Assembly (NCBI GenBank): GCA_016860845.1
Contig: BOKF01000007.1
Location: 62,001 to 126,000 of the forward strand
From: Chloroflexota bacterium
Lineage (GTDB): Bacteria > Chloroflexota > Anaerolineae > 4572-78 > J111
Length of the DNA: 64,000 bases
Reading direction: 5' to 3'
In this document: positions 7,634 to 17,117 of the stretch, piece by piece
Layout: every line of letters starts with the position of its first letter
Position numbering within the stretch: position 1 is the first letter of the stretch
Made by a program: the position numbers and the translations under genes
The notes under the pieces: model-generated
Database searches by the model: none
Told to the model about the DNA's origin: nothing
What the model saw: only the letters and a program-made list of their open reading frames with translations

Positions 7634-9820
7634 ATGAGTGGAAATTTAAGCCGGTTGCAGGCCATTGCGGCTGTGACCAACTACAAACCAAACGGCGCGT
7701 CCCTGAACTTTGCCGAAATCACGACCGGCGAACTATTTGGGTCCAATGTTTTCAGCATGACGGTCATGAAAGAACGGCTGCCCAAAGCTGTTTTCAAATC
7801 CTTAAAAAAGACAATTGAAAACGGCGAAACGCTCGATGTGTCGGTGGCCGATGCCGTCGCAGCGGCCATGAAAGATTGGGCCATTGCCAAAGGCGCGACC
7901 CACTACGCCCACGTTTTTTATCCCCTCACCGGCCTGACCGCCGAAAAGCACGACAGCTTTTTGGAGCCGGATGGCAACGGTGGGGCCATGGCGGAATTCA
8001 GCGGCAAGCAGCTCATCCAGGGCGAGCCGGACGCTTCCAGCTTCCCCTCCGGCGGTATCCGCAACACCTTTGAAGCACGCGGCTACACGGCCTGGGACGT
8101 AACCAGCCCGGCCTACATTCTGGAAAACCCCAACGGCACCACCCTGTGCATCCCCACCGCTTTTGTCTCCTGGACCGGCGAGGCGCTGGACAAGAAAACG
8201 CCGGTGCTGCGCTCGATGCAAGCCCTGGATGCCCAGGCCCAGCGCATTCTCAAGCTCTTTGGCCACACCGACATCAGTAAAGTATCAGCCACGGCCGGGC
8301 CTGAGCAGGAATACTTCTTGATAGATCGCAACTTCTTCTTCGCCCGGCCCGATTTGCTCAACGCCGGCCGGACCCTCTTCGGGGCCAAACCGCCGCGCGG
8401 CCAGGAGTTGGAAGACCACTATTTTGGGGCCATCCCGGAGCGGGTGCTGGCCTGTATGCTCGAAACCGAGCGGGAATTATACAAGCTGGGCGTGCCGGTC
8501 AAAACGCGCCACAACGAAGTCGCCCCGGCCCAGTACGAAATTGCCCCGGTTTTTGAAAACGCCAACGTCGCCACCGATCACCAGCAGTTAATTATGATTA
8601 CCCTCAAGCGCGTGGCTCAGAAATACGGCATGGAATGTTTGCTGCATGAGAAACCATTCGCCGGGGTCAACGGCTCGGGCAAGCACCTCAACTGGTCGCT
8701 GGGCAACAGCACCCAGGGCAACCTGCTCGATCCGGGGGACACGCCCCATGACAACGCTCAATTCCTGGTCTTTTGCGCGGCGGTTATCCGGGCGGTCCAC
8801 AAATACGGCGGCTTGCTGCGGGCCGTAGTGGCCTCGGCCAGCAACGACCACCGTCTGGGGGCCAACGAAGCGCCGCCGGCCATCATCTCCATTTTCCTGG
8901 GCGATCAATTGACCGATGTTTTTGAGCAGATCAAAGCCAATGGCGGCGCCAAGTCGTCCAAAGCCAAAGGCACATTGACCGTCGGGGTTGACACCTTACC
9001 GCACCTGCCCAAAGACGCCGGCGACCGCAACCGCACCAGCCCCTTTGCCTTTACCGGCAACAAATTTGAATACCGGGCGGTCGCGTCCGGCCAGTCGCTG
9101 GCCGGGCCGCTGGTGGCGCTCAATACCATCGTGGCCGAATCGCTGGATTACATTGCCACTTATCTGGAAAAAGCCACCAAAGGCTCGCCCGAAAAGTTTA
9201 ACGAAGCCGTGCAGGAAATTCTCAGCCAGATTATCAAAGAACACCACGCCATCATCTTCAACGGCGACAATTACTCCGAAGCCTGGCACCAGGAAGCGGA
9301 AGCGCGCGGCTTGCCCAACCTCAAAACATCGGTGGATGCGCTGCCCGTTATCGGCAGCGATGAAGTCGTGGCCCTGTTTGAGAAGTATAATGTTCTCTCC
9401 CGCCGCGAACTGAAAAGCCGCCGTGACATCTACCTGGAGCAGTACTGCAAGGCCATTAATGTCGAAGGGTTATTAATGATCGAAATCGCCAAAACCAAGA
9501 TTTTCCCGGCGGCGATCCGCTATCAAGGGGAACTGGCTGCCACCTGCGCCAACCTCAAAGCCGTCGGCTACACCTTTGACACCGATACCCTGGACAAAAT
9601 GACCGACCTGGTCAAGTGCCTGCAAGACAGCATCGCCGACCTGGAACGGGCGATGGCCCACAACGGCAGTCACAGCCTGCTGGCCGAAGCCACACATTAC
9701 CGCGATGAGGTTTTGCCGGCAATGGCCAGCGTCCGCCAGTACGCCGATGCCCTGGAAGGCATGGTCGCCGATGATCTGTGGGCCTTGCCGACCTACCAGG
9801 AGATGCTGTTTATCAAGTAA
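7634..9820 (+). CDS. glnN: type III glutamine synthetase
   Basis: 728 residues, the length of GSIII (about 700-730), well above GSI. Catalytic blocks visible: [68 protein letters not shown] and [15 protein letters not shown]. It condenses glutamate and ammonia with ATP. The ATG at 7634 follows AGGAG by 14 bases and matches the expected family start (SRLQAI); an upstream in-frame TTG at 7580 overlaps no better signal. A type I enzyme follows directly, so the cell has two unrelated-size glutamine synthetases in one unit behind amt and PII. Confidence 0.93.
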   Translation: MSGNLSRLQAIAAVTNYKPNGASLNFAEITTGELFGSNVFSMTVMKERLPKAVFKSLKKTIENGETLDVSVADAVAAAMKDWAIAKGATHYAHVFYPLTGLTAEKHDSFLEPDGNGGAMAEFSGKQLIQGEPDASSFPSGGIRNTFEARGYTAWDVTSPAYILENPNGTTLCIPTAFVSWTGEALDKKTPVLRSMQALDAQAQRILKLFGHTDISKVSATAGPEQEYFLIDRNFFFARPDLLNAGRTLFGAKPPRGQELEDHYFGAIPERVLACMLETERELYKLGVPVKTRHNEVAPAQYEIAPVFENANVATDHQQLIMITLKRVAQKYGMECLLHEKPFAGVNGSGKHLNWSLGNSTQGNLLDPGDTPHDNAQFLVFCAAVIRAVHKYGGLLRAVVASASNDHRLGANEAPPAIISIFLGDQLTDVFEQIKANGGAKSSKAKGTLTVGVDTLPHLPKDAGDRNRTSPFAFTGNKFEYRAVASGQSLAGPLVALNTIVAESLDYIATYLEKATKGSPEKFNEAVQEILSQIIKEHHAIIFNGDNYSEAWHQEAEARGLPNLKTSVDALPVIGSDEVVALFEKYNVLSRRELKSRRDIYLEQYCKAINVEGLLMIEIAKTKIFPAAIRYQGELAATCANLKAVGYTFDTDTLDKMTDLVKCLQDSIADLERAMAHNGSHSLLAEATHYRDEVLPAMASVRQYADALEGMVADDLWALPTYQEMLFIK

Positions 9821-9840
9821 GGATTTTTTTTCAGACCTTA

Positions 9841-9911
9841 ACGAATGGCGAATGGTGAATGGCGAAAATAAGTTTGTCTTTTATTCGCCATTCGCTTATT
9901 CGCCACTCGTT
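9841..9911. repeat. inverted-repeat element between glnN and glnA (gaatggcgaat family)
   Basis: An exact 12-bp core (cgaatggcgaat at 9842-9853, attcgccattcg at 9883-9894) lies within a longer imperfect ~30-base palindrome. The same core occurs inside murE at 53357-53402, which shows that the element is dispersed and can sit in coding DNA. Confidence 0.8.
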
Positions 9912-9931
9912 TCCAAGCATAGTCTTGGAAA
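9910..9931 (+). promoter_or_regulatory. short hairpin in the glnA leader
   Basis: tttccaag and cttggaaa pair perfectly around the six-base loop CATAGT and are followed by a run of A, then ttt. It lies ~50 bases before the glnA start. A hexaloop next to an ANTAR-regulated cluster is worth noting, but the loop lacks the A1/G4 pattern described for ANTAR targets. Confidence 0.4.
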
Positions 9932-9981
9932 AAATTTAGGGCCTTTAATTAAATTTATCGTACTATCAGGAGGATCAAAAA

Positions 9982-11418
9982 ATGAGTTCAATCAGTACTC
10001 CCAGAGAAGCGCTGGAGTTCATCAGTAAAAATGACATCAAAATGGTGGACCTGCGCTTTGTTGACTTGTTTGGCGTGTGGCAGCACTTTAGCGTGTCCAC
10101 CAAAGAAGTCGGCCCGGATTTATTTGAAGATGGCATCGGCTTCGACGGCTCCTCCATCCGGGGCTTCCAGACCATTGAGGAGTCAGACATGCTGCTCATC
10201 CCGGATGCGACCACGGCCTTTGTTGATCCTATCTTCGAAGTGCCGACCCTGGTCATCATTTGCGATGTGTTTGACCCCATCACCCGTCAGGCTTACTCGC
10301 GCGACCCGCGCAATGTGGCCAAAAAAGCCGAAGCTTACCTCAAGCAGACCGGCATTGCCGACACCAGCTTCTTTGGTCCCGAAGCCGAGTTCTTTGTCTT
10401 CGACAGCGTGCGCTACGGCGGCGGCGCCAACTCCAGCTTTTACTTCCTGGACAGCGCCGAAGGCTGGTGGAACAGCGGCGCTGAGTTGAGCAAGCTCGGT
10501 CCCAATTTGGGCGGTCAGATTCCGCCCAAGCGCGGCTACTTCCCCGCGCCGCCCACCGACACCCTGCAAGACCTGCGCAGCAAAATGGTCCTGGCCATGG
10601 AATCCACCGGGATCGAGGTCGAGGTCCATCACCATGAAGTCGGCACCGCCGGGCAGTGCGAAATTGACCTGCGCTTCTCCCCGCTGACCCACATGGCCGA
10701 CAGCCTGATGATGTACAAGTACATTGTCAAGAATGTGGCCCGCCAGCACGGCATGACCGCCACCTTTATGCCCAAGCCGCTTTTCGGCGATAACGGCTCT
10801 GGGATGCACACCCACCAGAGCTTGTGGAAGAACGGGCAGACCATCATGTTTGACGAGGCCGGCTATGCCCAGCTCTCCCAAACAGCGCTGTACTACATCG
10901 GCGGGCTGCTGAAGCATGCTTCGGCATTGCTGGCCTTCGCCGCGCCGACCACCAACTCCTACCGCCGCCTGGTCCCCGGCTACGAAGCGCCGATCAACCT
11001 AGTTTACTCTCAGCGCAACCGCTCGGCCATCTGCCGCATCCCGATGTACTTCTCCAGCCCCAAGGCCAAGCGCATCGAGTTCCGCGCGCCCGACCCAAGC
11101 TGCAACCCCTACCTCTGCTTCGCCGCCCTGCTGATGGCCGGTCTTGACGGCGTGCAGAACCAGATTGACCCCGGCGCGCCGATTGACAAGGACCTGTACG
11201 ACCTGCCGGCGGAAGAAGCGGCCAAGATCACCAACACGCCTGGCTCGCTGGCGGACGTACTGGATGCCCTGGAAGCCGACCACGAGTTCTTGCTGAAAGG
11301 CGACGTCTTTACCCCAGACCTGATTGAAGCTTACATCAACTACAAACGGGCCGAAGAAATTGACCCCGTCCGGCTGCGCCCGCACCCCCACGAGTTCTAC
11401 CTGTACTTTGACGTGTAA
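9982..11418 (+). CDS. glnA: type I glutamine synthetase
   Basis: 478 residues. Motifs: [17 protein letters not shown], the ATP-site block [18 protein letters not shown], the loop [20 protein letters not shown] and the C-terminal [14 protein letters not shown]. The adenylylation-site tyrosine is present in [10 protein letters not shown] near residue 406, and the insertion typical of the GSI-beta subtype explains the length above ~445. It catalyses ATP-dependent glutamine synthesis. AGGAGG ten bases ahead of the ATG gives strong translation initiation. It ends the nitrogen unit and is followed by a clear terminator. Confidence 0.95.
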   Translation: MSSISTPREALEFISKNDIKMVDLRFVDLFGVWQHFSVSTKEVGPDLFEDGIGFDGSSIRGFQTIEESDMLLIPDATTAFVDPIFEVPTLVIICDVFDPITRQAYSRDPRNVAKKAEAYLKQTGIADTSFFGPEAEFFVFDSVRYGGGANSSFYFLDSAEGWWNSGAELSKLGPNLGGQIPPKRGYFPAPPTDTLQDLRSKMVLAMESTGIEVEVHHHEVGTAGQCEIDLRFSPLTHMADSLMMYKYIVKNVARQHGMTATFMPKPLFGDNGSGMHTHQSLWKNGQTIMFDEAGYAQLSQTALYYIGGLLKHASALLAFAAPTTNSYRRLVPGYEAPINLVYSQRNRSAICRIPMYFSSPKAKRIEFRAPDPSCNPYLCFAALLMAGLDGVQNQIDPGAPIDKDLYDLPAEEAAKITNTPGSLADVLDALEADHEFLLKGDVFTPDLIEAYINYKRAEEIDPVRLRPHPHEFYLYFDV

Positions 11419-11445
11419 GCATCTCACCAGACCCAAGTTGAATCA

Positions 11446-11485
11446 AAAGAGGAGTCCAAAGCGCATTTTGGACTCCTCTTTCTTT
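11446..11485 (+). terminator. rho-independent terminator after glnA
   Basis: Perfect 15-bp stem (aaagaggagtccaaa at 11446-11460, tttggactcctcttt at 11467-11481) with a six-base loop and T-rich tail. Confidence 0.85.
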
Positions 11486-11502
11486 ATAGCATAACTGCCC
11501 GC

Positions 11503-11618
11503 CATGTCATTTCGACCAAAGGGAGAAATCCCTATAACCTTACATTTTTACCTTAACCCAAATGCTTTTAATGGCTGCTTTAGAGGGATTTCTCGGCCTC
11601 CGGCCTCGAAATGACATG
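11503..11618. repeat. long palindromic element (atgtcattt...aaatgacat family)
   Basis: Nested arms: catgtcatttcga with tcgaaatgacatg (13 bp, exact) and gagaaatccct with agggatttctc (11 bp, exact), enclosing ~50 AT-rich bases. The element at 21042-21156 has the same architecture and related arms. It ends three bases before the stop codon of the DUF3048 gene. Confidence 0.8.
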
Positions 11619-11621
11619 AGG

Positions 11622-13010
11622 CTACTTTCTATACGGTCCCGAACTGGCCTCTTCGGCGCTGTTGAGGCCGATGATGTAGTAAGGCGGCACGACTTCCACC
11701 CAGGTGTTGCCGGGTTTCAGGCTGTAGGGCCGGCCGTCCTCGTAGGTAAAGTAAGGGGTCCGCGAGCCGTCGGTTTCCCAGAAGCCTTTGTTCAGCTTGC
11801 CGTCACGGAAAAACCAGGCCGGCCCCCGCCCGTTGACGATAATGCGGACAGAGGTGGCCCCGTTGCTGTCCTCCACAATATCCGTTTCCTGGTGTTCGGC
11901 AAAGTAGACAATCACATTGGCTGCGCTAACCTGCTTGCCATCAATCGCGTCCTTAAGCGGCGAGCCGATGATCCAACGTAAATACTTGCCGCTGGCAGCG
12001 TCATAATGCCACTCGGTAAAACAGGTGCTGCGCGGGTAGTAGATGTAGATATTTTCGCCCGGCTCGCCGCCCTCAACCGTATCGCTGAACAAAAAGCCCT
12101 GTAAAGGCACGGCTGCCTCCCACCCTTTCTTGGCCAGGTAAGTCCGGGCCACCTGCGGCTTGAAAACGGCGCGGGTCTGCCAGCCCTCGTTGGGCAAATG
12201 TTCGTAGGGGTCAGGGCTAAAGTATTGGTCCAGGTTGGTAATGGGCGCCTGGGAGATTTCCCAGCGGACCGGATCGGAGCCGCCGGAGTGGGCCAGGGCT
12301 GCGCCATATTGGGGCGCGAGTTGGAGGTTAATCAGCCGGGCGGAGCGTACAGGGCCGACCATTTCCGGTGTTTGGGACAGGTAAATGGCACTGAAACGGG
12401 TAATCCACCACTCGGTAATCTCCTCGTAAACCATATCGGCCTCGTTGAGACCGCGCTGCGGCCGGGCGCCGACATCATTGCCAATCCGCACCATCAGCGG
12501 GCGGCGCTTCAGCACCGACGGATCGGGCACGGGCAGGCCGGTCAGCGGGTTGATGCCCTCGGCGTGGGTGACGGTCGGCAGGGGCGTGGCCGTCGGCTCA
12601 GGGGTCGGCGTGGGCGGCGGGGGCGGCGAGGTTGGGGAAGGCGAGGCGGTGGGCGTAGCGGAGGCGCGCGGCGTCGCAGTGGCGCGAGGCGAAGAGGCGA
12701 TGGTAGGAGAATCTGTGATGACCTCAGTCGCTTGAAGTGTGGTAATTTGTCTGGCTCCTATTGGAGTTTCAGTAGGCATAGGTGTATCCGTAGGAGTTTT
12801 GACCATGCGGGTCGGGGTAGAGGTCGGCGGGCCAAGCGTCGGGCTGGGCGTCCGGGTGGGAATCGAGACGGTGGGAGCCGGGCTGGGGGTGTTCGTCGCC
12901 GTTGCCGTCGGATTTTGGGCGACGACGGTCGGCGGGACGGCGCTGGTACAGGCTCCAAGGGCCAGGAAGACCAGGATGATCGCGGTGAGCAGGGCAAAAG
13001 TTCGGCGCAT
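11622..13010 (-). CDS. DUF3048 domain lipoprotein
   Basis: 462 residues from the ATG at 13010, chosen because GGAGGA precedes it and a lipoprotein signal peptide follows (ALLTAIILVFLALGAC, lipobox LGAC). Residues ~25-155 are a Pro/Thr/Ser-rich linker. The C-terminal two-thirds matches DUF3048 (YerB-like), opening INPLTGLPV and containing EITEWWITRFSAIYLSQ, VGPVRSAR and AHSGGSD. Function is unknown; it should be anchored outside the membrane. An upstream in-frame extension to 13112 would destroy the signal peptide and is rejected. Confidence 0.87.
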   Translation of the reverse strand: MRRTFALLTAIILVFLALGACTSAVPPTVVAQNPTATATNTPSPAPTVSIPTRTPSPTLGPPTSTPTRMVKTPTDTPMPTETPIGARQITTLQATEVITDSPTIASSPRATATPRASATPTASPSPTSPPPPPTPTPEPTATPLPTVTHAEGINPLTGLPVPDPSVLKRRPLMVRIGNDVGARPQRGLNEADMVYEEITEWWITRFSAIYLSQTPEMVGPVRSARLINLQLAPQYGAALAHSGGSDPVRWEISQAPITNLDQYFSPDPYEHLPNEGWQTRAVFKPQVARTYLAKKGWEAAVPLQGFLFSDTVEGGEPGENIYIYYPRSTCFTEWHYDAASGKYLRWIIGSPLKDAIDGKQVSAANVIVYFAEHQETDIVEDSNGATSVRIIVNGRGPAWFFRDGKLNKGFWETDGSRTPYFTYEDGRPYSLKPGNTWVEVVPPYYIIGLNSAEEASSGPYRK

Positions 13011-13225
13011 TTCTCCTCCGTACTTGTAATAAAGGGGGCGACTATTATAACACAAAGAGGCAAAGACGCGAAGAATCGAGATGGCAAACCGTTTCGATCT
13101 TAGCATTGCCATATTCTATAACTCTGGTACTGATGGCCTAATCACGTTAATGACTTTTGGGCCTATATATTTTCTTCATTTTGATTTATTCTGTAAAGAA
13201 ACTTTAATAACAAGGACTGCCAAAG

Positions 13226-15028
13226 ATGGCCGATATACAGCAAGCCATAGCCGCTATCAAAGCGGGAGACAAAATCACCGGCAAACAGTTACTAATCGAA
13301 ATAATAAAGGCCGACCCGCGTAATGAAAATGCCTGGTTATGGATGACAAACGTTACTGGTTCTGATACGGAACGAGCTACGTGTCTTGAAAACGTCCTGA
13401 AAATTAACCCCAACAATGAGGATGCAAAAAAGGCATTGGCTACGATTCAACAGAGGCAAGCCAGCCAACCAATTGGTCAACCCAAAGTCGAAGTGTTACC
13501 TAAGCCAGTAGAGGCTCCCCCCAAGCCTGAGCCAATTACACAAGCTCAAAAGGTTGATCGTCCACAAGATAAGGAACAAGCACCGCCCCTTTCCCCTCGT
13601 CCATTGAAAGCTCTTAAACAGAAAGTAACAAAGAAGAATGACCCTAAAGGTGCTAGTCCACGCCCGGTATCACAATTAGAGACAATAAAAACATCAATTA
13701 CAGATATTTTTCGAGTAAACAAGATTAAAGCTGAACTCAATCGTGCGCAGAAAGAAAGTGAAACGTTGAAAAGTACGCTCGCTGATACAGAGCGCATGAA
13801 TTTTTATGAATTGAAGCAGGCTATTGCCGATTTAAGTGAGAAAAAAAGCGAAGCAATCCAAGAGATCAAGGAACTAGAACTTGATTTCGCCAGGAGAAAA
13901 AAAGCTTTAGACCAACAAATAGTTGAACTAAATCAGCAAATTGAGGTTAAGAAGGATGAGATTGTCATATTAGACGACGAAATTCTCCTTCAGTCATTTG
14001 GTTTTTACAAATTCAGATATGAATTACAGAATTCTGAGATGTATAAAACCAAATTGGAGCAGGTCCAAAATCAACAGGCAGTAATGGTCAAGGCGGGAGA
14101 AGCCGCCTATTGTAGTCAAACTTGGACAGTTAACAATAGCCAAAGAGAAGGAGAACGCATGATAAAGGACTATGTGAAACTTATCCTGCGTTCGTTTAAC
14201 AATGAATGTGATGCCAGTATTATCAAGGTCAAGTTTAATAATATCGACTCTATTGAAAAGAAAATAAACAAGGCTTTTGAAACTCTCAATAATCTTGGGC
14301 GTCGAATGCACATCTCCATTTCGTCGGAATATTTGAATCTAAAATTACAGGAGCTTTATCTTTTTTACGAATATCAGGTTAAGAAGCAACAAGAGAAAGA
14401 AGAGCAAAAACTTCTTCGAGAGCAAATGCGAGAAGAGGCTAAACTTCTAAAGGAAATTGAAGAGATGAAGCTGAAGCTTGGCAAAGAAGAAACGCACTTT
14501 GCAAAGGCGCTTGTATCAATTGATGCTCAACTCTTAAAAGCTACCAGTGATGCTGAACGAGAGATGCTTGCAGAAGAAAAGGCCAATCTCCAGTTGAAGT
14601 TAGCCGAAATCGAACAGAATAGACAAGATTTACTGAATCGTGAACAAAATACCCGGGCCGGTTATGTTTATGTTATTTCAAATGTTGGCTCGTTCGGCGA
14701 GAATGTTTACAAGATTGGCGTAACCCGCCGTTTAGACCCCCAGGAACGCATAGACGAATTAGGAGACGCATCAGTACCGTTTAAATTTGATATTCATGCC
14801 ACGATTTTTAGTGAGGATGCCCCCGCTCTTGAATATGCTTTACACCAAGCATTTGAGCACAGGCGATTAAACATAATTAATCGGCGTCGAGAATTCTTCA
14901 ATGTAACCTTGAAGGAGATTGAGGAAGTTGTAAAAACCAACTTTAATAAGCCCGTAGAATTTATTGAATTGGCCGATGCAGTAGAATATCGTGAATCTTT
15001 AGCTCTCAAAGGGGAACGAGTTTTTTAA
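13226..15028 (+). CDS. TPR + DUF4041 + GIY-YIG (T5orf172) nuclease, SNIPE-like phage defence candidate
   Basis: 600 residues. 1-75: a TPR-like helical module (KAGDKITGKQLLIEIIKADP, then CLENVLKINPNNEDAKKAL). 80-155: Pro/Lys-rich linker. ~165-250: coiled coil. ~250-390: DUF4041 core with LILRSFNNECDASIIKVKFN and HISISSEYLNLKLQELYLFY. ~385-475: long charged coiled coil. 479-570: T5orf172-type GIY-YIG nuclease with GYVYVISN, VYKIGVTRR, ERIDELGDASVPF, the EYALHQAFEHRRLN helix and RREFFNV. As I recall, the DUF4041/GIY-YIG pair defines SNIPE, which cuts incoming phage DNA at the membrane. Here no membrane helix is visible; the TPR module may replace it as the targeting part. DNA is clearly AT-richer than the flanks, suggesting transfer. 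Confidence 0.85.
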   Translation: MADIQQAIAAIKAGDKITGKQLLIEIIKADPRNENAWLWMTNVTGSDTERATCLENVLKINPNNEDAKKALATIQQRQASQPIGQPKVEVLPKPVEAPPKPEPITQAQKVDRPQDKEQAPPLSPRPLKALKQKVTKKNDPKGASPRPVSQLETIKTSITDIFRVNKIKAELNRAQKESETLKSTLADTERMNFYELKQAIADLSEKKSEAIQEIKELELDFARRKKALDQQIVELNQQIEVKKDEIVILDDEILLQSFGFYKFRYELQNSEMYKTKLEQVQNQQAVMVKAGEAAYCSQTWTVNNSQREGERMIKDYVKLILRSFNNECDASIIKVKFNNIDSIEKKINKAFETLNNLGRRMHISISSEYLNLKLQELYLFYEYQVKKQQEKEEQKLLREQMREEAKLLKEIEEMKLKLGKEETHFAKALVSIDAQLLKATSDAEREMLAEEKANLQLKLAEIEQNRQDLLNREQNTRAGYVYVISNVGSFGENVYKIGVTRRLDPQERIDELGDASVPFKFDIHATIFSEDAPALEYALHQAFEHRRLNIINRRREFFNVTLKEIEEVVKTNFNKPVEFIELADAVEYRESLALKGERVF

Positions 15029-15083
15029 ACTTTGGCAAAGTGAGTCTTCTCACATCATGGACAGCAATCAATACTGAACAAGC

Positions 15084-15116
15084 AAAAGCCAGTAACCGCT
15101 GGCTTTTTTGTTTTTT
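15084..15116 (+). terminator. rho-independent terminator after the DUF4041 nuclease gene
   Basis: Stem aaaagccag (15084-15092) with ctggctttt (15099-15107), six-base loop, then T-rich sequence to 15116. It makes the nuclease gene a single-gene transcript. Confidence 0.8.
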
Positions 15117-15122
15117 AGGCTA

Positions 15123-15152
15123 TTGTCAGCGGTAGGTAAGGTATGATACAAT
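15123..15152 (+). promoter_or_regulatory. putative promoter for the 15217 gene
   Basis: TTGTCA (15123-15128), 18-base spacer, TACAAT (15147-15152). It sits just after the preceding terminator and ~65 bases before the gene start, so position and sequence agree. Confidence 0.5.
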
Positions 15153-15216
15153 AGATAAATGAATTTGTTAGGGGTTTCTAATTCGTGGCAATCCAATTTT
15201 CGAGTGAGAATATACG

Positions 15217-15933
15217 ATGACTCGTGGCTACAAGCGATATAAGGTGGAAGGTTTTCCTGAATTAGAAGTTGGGGCAGTTTTTTCAACCAAGTATCAATTT
15301 GGGATGCCCTTCCCAAATGATGAGGCATTTGATGACACACCGCATAGTCGAATTGGGTTACTTGGTTCCAGTGAGCATTCTGATTTCCTAAAATACCGGG
15401 TTGAATTCGAGGCCAGTAAGAGGCAAGATTTTAGGTATCGAAACTTTCGAGACACGAAGTTTATAGCTATTTCAAAACTTGTAGCATTTCAAGATAAAAG
15501 GACTCCATATATTTATGTTAGAGGCCCATCGAAGTACAGCGATAAATTTCTTGAGCAATTAGCCGAGGTGATCCCCGAATTCCATGCTTTTGAACGCGAG
15601 ATTGATTTGAGGCGTTTAGTTGAGGAGAGACCAAAAATAACAGGCGGATGGTTCACTAATTTAAAAATAGAGAAAGTGCAAACAGTTGCAATTTTTGGTC
15701 CTAGTGTTTCTCAGAGTGAAGATTGGAGCAAATATGAGGTCCTGGGAAAAACGAGTTCTATTGTGACAGAACTACAACTGTCAGGTGATAAAGTAAGCGT
15801 TCAATTATCCCGGGATGGAGGAATAGCCATAAAAACGGCCATGAGTGAGCGTGAAGATTTAGATGCACTCATCGAGATAGATAAAGTTCTTGAGAGATAT
15901 ACATTGAGAGATGATGTGGCTTTTACTCTGTAG
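15217..15933 (+). CDS. hypothetical protein (no family recognised)
   Basis: 238 residues, soluble, no signal peptide or membrane helix. The N-terminal ~130 residues alternate strands and charged segments (FLKYRVEFEASKRQDF, RYRNFRDTKFIAISKLVAF, TPYIYVRGPS). A helical middle (EVIPEFHAFEREIDLRRLVEE) is followed by a second strand-rich half. I recognise no motif. Codon use and composition are AT-rich like the neighbouring nuclease, and its 3' end overlaps the opposite-strand membrane gene by 11 bases. The setting beside a probable anti-phage nuclease suggests an accessory role, which is inference only. Confidence 0.6.
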   Translation: MTRGYKRYKVEGFPELEVGAVFSTKYQFGMPFPNDEAFDDTPHSRIGLLGSSEHSDFLKYRVEFEASKRQDFRYRNFRDTKFIAISKLVAFQDKRTPYIYVRGPSKYSDKFLEQLAEVIPEFHAFEREIDLRRLVEERPKITGGWFTNLKIEKVQTVAIFGPSVSQSEDWSKYEVLGKTSSIVTELQLSGDKVSVQLSRDGGIAIKTAMSEREDLDALIEIDKVLERYTLRDDVAFTL

Positions 15934-16732
15934 TAACTGTCAAATTGGGTGGCTTCGAGAGGCCAATATATTTATTGGCTAATGCTTCCCATCCAGCAAT
16001 TGACTCGGCAATAATCGAAACTTTGGACTTTCCAATTTGGACAGTCTCTTCAATACCAGCAACACGTTCCTTGAAATGAACGTTAAAAGAAATCACATCG
16101 GGAACATGGGCCTTCCGTAGAAATAATCCGAAATAAGGATTGTGGCCGGCAAAAATAACATTGCAAGTATATTTTGAGTTAATCGGATTTATTTGCTCCT
16201 GTAAACCCCTAAAAAAGGCCGACAACGAAGTGATGACTCTCTCCCAAGTTCGGAAGGGCATTTCTACTTCGGTAGACTCCAAATGCAACACTATGGAAAA
16301 ATCGCCTGTCATCTCACTATTATAAATCGACTCGTGGCTAACACGGAAAACGGTATTAGGAAGTGTCAGGATTAGGGTATCCTCATTATCAATCCAGTTT
16401 TTTCGCTTGTTGTGGGGAAAATGTTCGTTAAATAAGTTTAGAATGTTTTGGAGATCGGCTGGCATTGTTAAAGTGTATTGTATATCAAACTCTGCCCTAA
16501 TTAAGCCCCTAAAACCTAATAACCAGCGATTTACGGCGAAATAGACAGCATCTACCTCGTGATATAGCAACATTGCAAAGTAGGCTAGTAAAGCAGGTAG
16601 TGCTGCCATACCTTCATCAAATACGGGATTTTGTTGTCTAAAATCTTTCAACCAGGGGTTTAGTAGAAGGGTTATTCCCCAGAATACTATAAGGATCAAT
16701 AGCCACATTAAGAAGTTGAGCCATTTATTCAT
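15923..16732 (-). CDS. hypothetical membrane protein (no family recognised)
   Basis: 269 residues. Two N-terminal hydrophobic segments (~residues 4-26, NFLMWLLILIVFWGITLLL; ~44-62, ALPALLAYFAMLLY) are followed by a ~200-residue soluble domain containing DLQNILNLFNEHFPHNKRK, VFRVSHESIYNSEMTGDF and VIFAGHNPYFGLFLRK. It looks like a membrane-tethered cytoplasmic or external domain. GGAG lies ~8 bases before the ATG at 16732. AT-rich, and converging with the 15217 gene with an 11-base overlap of the coding ends. Function not recognised. Confidence 0.6.
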   Translation of the reverse strand: MNKWLNFLMWLLILIVFWGITLLLNPWLKDFRQQNPVFDEGMAALPALLAYFAMLLYHEVDAVYFAVNRWLLGFRGLIRAEFDIQYTLTMPADLQNILNLFNEHFPHNKRKNWIDNEDTLILTLPNTVFRVSHESIYNSEMTGDFSIVLHLESTEVEMPFRTWERVITSLSAFFRGLQEQINPINSKYTCNVIFAGHNPYFGLFLRKAHVPDVISFNVHFKERVAGIEETVQIGKSKVSIIAESIAGWEALANKYIGLSKPPNLTVTTE

Positions 16733-16937
16733 TTCGATCCACTCCTTGATCTAGCGAATCAGGCTCAACTAGTTTAACACACTTTGTCCAAATTTCAATG
16801 GAACCCAGCCTTAAATTTCTTAAAACTACCACAGCGAGGTGACTCTGGCTCAGGGGGAGACACGTCGCAGTAGACTCTTCGGTTCAAGTTATGGTAAACT
16901 ATAAAGGATTTATGGCATCCATGCTATAACTTATTGT

Positions 16938-17064
16938 GCCTGAGATTGAAATCTCAGGCTGATACCGTAAGTCGGCTCAAGCCGACTCGGACTCCGGGCA
17001 ATGGTTCGCTCTTTAGTATGCTTCAGCATACTTCAGCTATCAGCCCTGAGTTTTAACTCGGGGC
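16938..17064. repeat. cluster of four REP-like mini-hairpins (within the 16733-17117 gap)
   Basis: Four perfect or near-perfect stems of 8-10 bp with two-base loops in 127 bases: gcctgagatt/aatctcaggc (16938-16959), agtcggct/agccgact (16970-16987), agtatgct/agcatact (17015-17032) and gccctgagtt/aactcggggc (17043-17064, one G-U). The rest of the 16733-17117 gap shows no gene. The cluster marks the edge between the AT-rich block and core genes. Confidence 0.75.
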
Positions 17065-17117
17065 CAATACCGGGGCCGAAGCCTATAAATGGTTAGCCGT
17101 AGAAGCGAGGCAGGACG

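Noticed and set aside
12198..13103. Forward frame of 301 codons rich in Gly/Arg
   Set aside because: Antisense to the Pro/Thr linker of the DUF3048 lipoprotein; composition is dictated by that linker.
13080..16800. Prophage or integrative element
   Set aside because: AT-rich and accessory-looking, but no integrase, tRNA, att repeats or structural genes are present.
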